Shown: positions 5,161 through 7,697 of the stretch, in pieces
How positions within the stretch are numbered: the first letter of the stretch is position 1
Layout: each line of letters starts with the position of its first letter
NCBI GenBank assembly: GCA_003523545.1
Contig: DQAM01000121.1
Location: 1 to 7,697, forward strand
Source of the DNA: Dysgonomonas sp.
Lineage (GTDB): Bacteria > Bacteroidota > Bacteroidia > Bacteroidales > Dysgonomonadaceae
Reading direction: 5' to 3'
Length of the DNA stretch: 7,697 bases
Program-made: the position numbers and the translations under genes
The notes under the pieces: model-generated
The model's input: the letters and a program-made list of their open reading frames with translations, nothing else
The model's database searches: none
What the model was told of the DNA's origin: nothing

Positions 5161-6485
5161 TGACCACAAAAGCACCTAAAATGTTCGGGCATGCGGACGG
5201 TAATTCATTCTATTGTAGTGTAGAAACCATTTATAAACCATGGTTGCGCGAAGGGCCTGTAATCGTAGCATCTAATAATGATATTTGCGCCATAGCTATG
5301 AACAAGCCTGCAAAAGCACTCGACATTAAGATGGGAACTATCCTGTCCGATCTGACCGACCTGATTCGTGAGAACCGTATCGCTACTTTTTCCAGCAATT
5401 ATGAACTGTACGGCGAAGTATCCAGCCGAATGATGCGACATTTCTCCCAGTATGTTGATCGGATGGAAGTGTACAGCATCGACGAGGCTTTTCTCGACCT
5501 GACAGGTTTTCAGAATAACGGGCTGGAAAAATACGGACGGGAGATTGTACGTTCTACTGCCCGCAACATCCGTATGCCTATCTGCCTAGGTATTGCACCC
5601 ACCAAAGCATTGGCAAAAGCCGCAAATAAACTGGCAAAAACAGATATAGACCGTAAGGGTTTGTATATAATTGATAGCGATTCCGACCGTGTGGAAGCAT
5701 TGAAAGAATTAGCCATTGCAGACGTATGGGGGATTGGCGATTCATACGAAGAATTGCTTCTGCGAGAAGGAGTAGAAAATGCTTACCAATTCTCCTGTAT
5801 GCCGCAAAAATGGGTACGCAAGAAAATGACCGTTATGGGAGAAAGGTTGTGGATGGAACTCAATGGGGTATCCTGCCTTGAACTGGAAATGATGCTGCCC
5901 GATAAGAAAGAAGTGTGTACATCGCGGGCTTTCCGCCATACTGTTACTGAATTTGAGGAATTACAGGCTGCCGTTGTCCGTTATCTGGATTCCTGCGCCC
6001 GCAAGCTACGGAAGCAAGGCTCCTGTGCTCAAACGCTTTATGTGATGATCCGCACAGATAACCGGAAAGACAAATGGAAGGAATGTTTTCGTAGCCTGAA
6101 AATGGAACTACCTTTCCCAACCCATACGACATCTGAATTAATTCCCTATGGAATAGAACTCTTAAAGAAATTGTATCCGCGTTACCGTCCCGGACAGTAT
6201 AAATACGAGTTTCGTAAAGCGGAAGTAACACTCGGGAAATTAGTACCTGAAAATGCCCGACAGGCTAATATATACGATACGACAGATCCTGTTTACCGTC
6301 AAAAAATGGAACGTTTACAGCAAGTGGTAGATGAAGTCAATGGAGGATTGAATCTGGACAGCCGTTATCTACGAATGGGTGCGGAAATAACAAAAAGCAA
6401 TTATACGGCTTTACAGCGCAATATGCTTTCTGAAAATCCACTCTCCAACTGGGATAACCGAATTTTAATAGGACAATGTGTTTAA
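5157..6485 (+). CDS. umuC: UmuC, Y-family translesion DNA polymerase (Pol V catalytic subunit)
   Basis: 442 residues from 5157 (E. coli UmuC 422). The palm and fingers hold HADGNSFYCSVE, with catalytic D14 and steric-gate Y19, and YSIDEAFLDLTG, with catalytic D109 and E110. SNNDICAIAMN (39-49) is the UmuC fingers signature, although E. coli reads SNNDGCVIARN, so the glycine and arginine are changed. FSSNYELYGEVSSR (78-91) is also typical. DVWGIG marks the helix-hairpin-helix thumb region. The C-terminal part carries QANIYD (369-374), a plausible beta-clamp motif comparable to QLNLFD in E. coli. With cleaved UmuD it should copy past lesions at stalled forks with low fidelity. The tie to the double UmuD is tight (ATGA), and the next gene overlaps its end by 10 bp. 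Mobile umuDC-type operons are well known, for example mucAB of pKM101 and rumAB of R391. Confidence 0.95.
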   Translation: MMTTKAPKMFGHADGNSFYCSVETIYKPWLREGPVIVASNNDICAIAMNKPAKALDIKMGTILSDLTDLIRENRIATFSSNYELYGEVSSRMMRHFSQYVDRMEVYSIDEAFLDLTGFQNNGLEKYGREIVRSTARNIRMPICLGIAPTKALAKAANKLAKTDIDRKGLYIIDSDSDRVEALKELAIADVWGIGDSYEELLLREGVENAYQFSCMPQKWVRKKMTVMGERLWMELNGVSCLELEMMLPDKKEVCTSRAFRHTVTEFEELQAAVVRYLDSCARKLRKQGSCAQTLYVMIRTDNRKDKWKECFRSLKMELPFPTHTTSELIPYGIELLKKLYPRYRPGQYKYEFRKAEVTLGKLVPENARQANIYDTTDPVYRQKMERLQQVVDEVNGGLNLDSRYLRMGAEITKSNYTALQRNMLSENPLSNWDNRILIGQCV

Positions 6486-7261
6486 GATACCGCAAAAACA
6501 TTATGGTGCAAAAACAGAATAAAATACTTAGCAAAGCAATATGGCCGGGACAGAAAAGGACATTTGATATTGACTTTTTTGAGATGCTCCAACCCCAACG
6601 CAGGGTTTGTGAAGACTCACGGTATAAAAGCGGAGTGTATTATTCTGAAAAATGCAATCGCAATATTCAGTATGAATCAGGGCTTGAACTCAATTTTATC
6701 TTATTTTTAGAGCAAGCTCCAAAAGTCAGATTTTACTGGGAACAACCTTGCATGGTTCCATACTGGCGGGGGAAAATAAAAGATACCTACACCCCCGATT
6801 TTGCAATCTATCTGGTAACAGGAGAAATAATCATGGTTGAAATTAAGGACTTACCGGGGATGACTGACCACAGGGTGCAAACAAAGATGCAAGGTCTTAT
6901 TAAGTTTTGCGCTGAAAAAGACTTCGGTATCCTTCTGACTGATGGGAAAAACACTATTGATAAATTATTAAAAATAAAATGCAACAAAACCCTCGAAAAG
7001 TCTATTCTTAGAGTGCTTAAAGAAAATAATTGCATCCTGAAAACGGAATGCCGCGAGATAACTAAAGCCTGCGAAGCGACACAAAATGAATTGCTGAAAG
7101 TCATCTTAAAAAATGACCTGCGGTATAGAGCGTCAAAATCCATTATAAGACCGGTAAACAGGAACACTGTTTTTCGCCATGTATTCATAAATAAAAGACC
7201 GTATGAAGCACTGAATGCGAACCCTTATTCTACTCTTTTTAAATCCGGAACTGAAAAATAA
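6476..7261 (+). CDS. Stand-alone TnsA-like PD-(D/E)xK endonuclease
   Basis: 261 residues. The N-terminal half resembles the TnsA catalytic domain: YESGLEL with E67 and E71, YTPDF with D108, and MVEIKD with E122 and K124. The D-to-K spacing of 16 is close to TnsA (D114, K132). In Tn7 TnsA nicks the 5' transposon ends together with TnsB and TnsC; neither partner is visible here. Residues about 165-215 look like a small winged helix (ILRVLKENN, then helices ending in LLKVILKNDLRYR), the place where TnsA has its C-terminal partner-binding domain. It lies in the same run as umuD-umuC, so a repair or mutagenesis role is more likely than transposition; that is inference. Start: the ATG at 6476 overlaps umuC by 10 bp and follows an AGGACA; the ATG at 6503 is the alternative and lacks a ribosome site. 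The substrate is unknown. Confidence 0.8.
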   Translation: MCLRYRKNIMVQKQNKILSKAIWPGQKRTFDIDFFEMLQPQRRVCEDSRYKSGVYYSEKCNRNIQYESGLELNFILFLEQAPKVRFYWEQPCMVPYWRGKIKDTYTPDFAIYLVTGEIIMVEIKDLPGMTDHRVQTKMQGLIKFCAEKDFGILLTDGKNTIDKLLKIKCNKTLEKSILRVLKENNCILKTECREITKACEATQNELLKVILKNDLRYRASKSIIRPVNRNTVFRHVFINKRPYEALNANPYSTLFKSGTEK

Positions 7262-7322
7262 CCCTAAATCTGTTTACAAATACCCGTCTGATTTGTTATA
7301 AGTAATCATTCAAAAAGTTTAT

Positions 7323-7697
7323 ATGTGTTTCAACAGCAGCAATAGCAAGCGGGCAGATGCACTCGCACGAAAATACGGACGCAAAACCAATGTCATAGAA
7401 ATCTGGAAAGAGATAATGGAAGAAAAGCGTCGTAATGGTGAGATAATGGATCTTACTGACGGAGCATATAATATTCCGGCTTACAGTTCTCCCTATATAA
7501 GTATCGTTACCGAATCGGAAGAATTGCAACCCATGCGCTGGGGTCTCATATCGTCACGTACCAAAGACTGGAAAACCGTAGTCGAAAAAGATAAAAAAAA
7601 CTGGTACAAGAACGCCCGTGCCGAAGAGCTTTCCCAAACATGGCCTTATAGATATTCTTTCGATTCCAAAAGATGTATCATGCCTGTAACCGGCTTC
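7323..7697 (+). CDS. SRAP-domain protein (YedK/HMCES type), 3' part outside window
   Basis: An ATG at 7323 opens 125 codons that run off the window end. Cys2 follows the initiator Met, as the SRAP family requires: after Met removal this cysteine bonds covalently to abasic sites in single-stranded DNA. Further family marks are YNIPAYSSP (49-57), MRWGLI (71-76), NARAEE (97-102, the conserved Asn-Ala-Arg and acidic residue) and RCIMPVTGF at the cut edge, where the family continues into its catalytic Glu and His. The protein would shield abasic sites from cleavage at forks or on incoming DNA. It is in the same orientation, 61 bp after the TnsA-like gene. That gap has no clear -7 element, so it may be co-transcribed. 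SRAP genes are known to associate with SOS genes such as umuC. Missing C-terminal residues cannot be judged. Confidence 0.93.
   Translation, partial: MCFNSSNSKRADALARKYGRKTNVIEIWKEIMEEKRRNGEIMDLTDGAYNIPAYSSPYISIVTESEELQPMRWGLISSRTKDWKTVVEKDKKNWYKNARAEELSQTWPYRYSFDSKRCIMPVTGF

Noticed and set aside
4794..5192. 132-codon minus-strand frame opposite umuD
   Set aside because: Shadow of the second UmuD unit; its sequence is serine-rich and shows no family features.
6476..7261. Tn7-like transposon
   Set aside because: Only a TnsA-like protein is present; no TnsB, TnsC or terminal repeats are visible, and the gene overlaps umuC.
7323..7697. SRAP gene as a pseudogene
   Set aside because: The frame is open to the last base with Cys2 and NAR motifs intact; it is only cut by the window edge.

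Overview
The window looks like part of a Bacteroidales (Bacteroides/Parabacteroides-type) integrative conjugative element of the CTnDOT/CTn341 kind. The grounds are a TraA ParA-like ATPase followed by a DUF3408-type TraB, a MobA/MobB relaxase pair transcribed the other way, and a match to the Bacteroides promoter motif TAnnTTTG at 3950-3957. No integrase or chromosomal marker is visible, so the host assignment is an inference from gene families.

Left half (1-3528): transfer and mobilization. On the minus strand, traA (1125-373) is followed 6 bp later by traB, which runs off the window at position 1. On the plus strand, mobA (1838-2275) overlaps mobB (2260-3528). The 712 bp between traA and mobA are densely structured. 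Positions 1175-1426 hold a degenerate tandem array with a strict 8-nt period (consensus near GTTTAGCY, about 31 units, one 4-nt phase slip). Positions 1545-1837 hold a chain of nine inverted repeats that is very probably oriT plus the mobA control region.

Right half (3529-7697): a DNA-damage tolerance and repair cargo module. It starts with an AT-rich stretch carrying a minus-strand zinc-ribbon protein of unknown function (3907-3548) and a 320-bp divergent intergenic region with palindromes. Then comes a tight plus-strand run: a double-length UmuD (4228-5160), UmuC (5157-6485), a stand-alone TnsA-like endonuclease (6476-7261) and, 61 bp on, an SRAP/YedK-HMCES-type abasic-site protein cut by the window end (7323-7697).

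Most striking point: the 310-residue UmuD is two UmuD units fused head to tail, and both align without gaps to E. coli UmuD as I recall it. The first unit keeps the cleavage site (Ala41-Gly42 before FPSP) and the lysine (K114), but has Tyr77 where the catalytic serine belongs. The second unit keeps the serine-lysine dyad (S220, K257) but has Trp-Gly where the cleavage site belongs. It reads as a covalently tied dimer in which one half is the substrate and the other the protease.

Working model (inference): DNA entering a recipient by conjugation is single-stranded. The cargo would process its lesions by RecA-triggered UmuD maturation, UmuC translesion synthesis, SRAP capture of abasic sites, and an as yet unassigned nuclease. 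The VirD4-like coupling gene mobC, which normally follows mobB in CTnDOT/CTn341, is absent here, so the cargo seems to sit between mobB and whatever follows.
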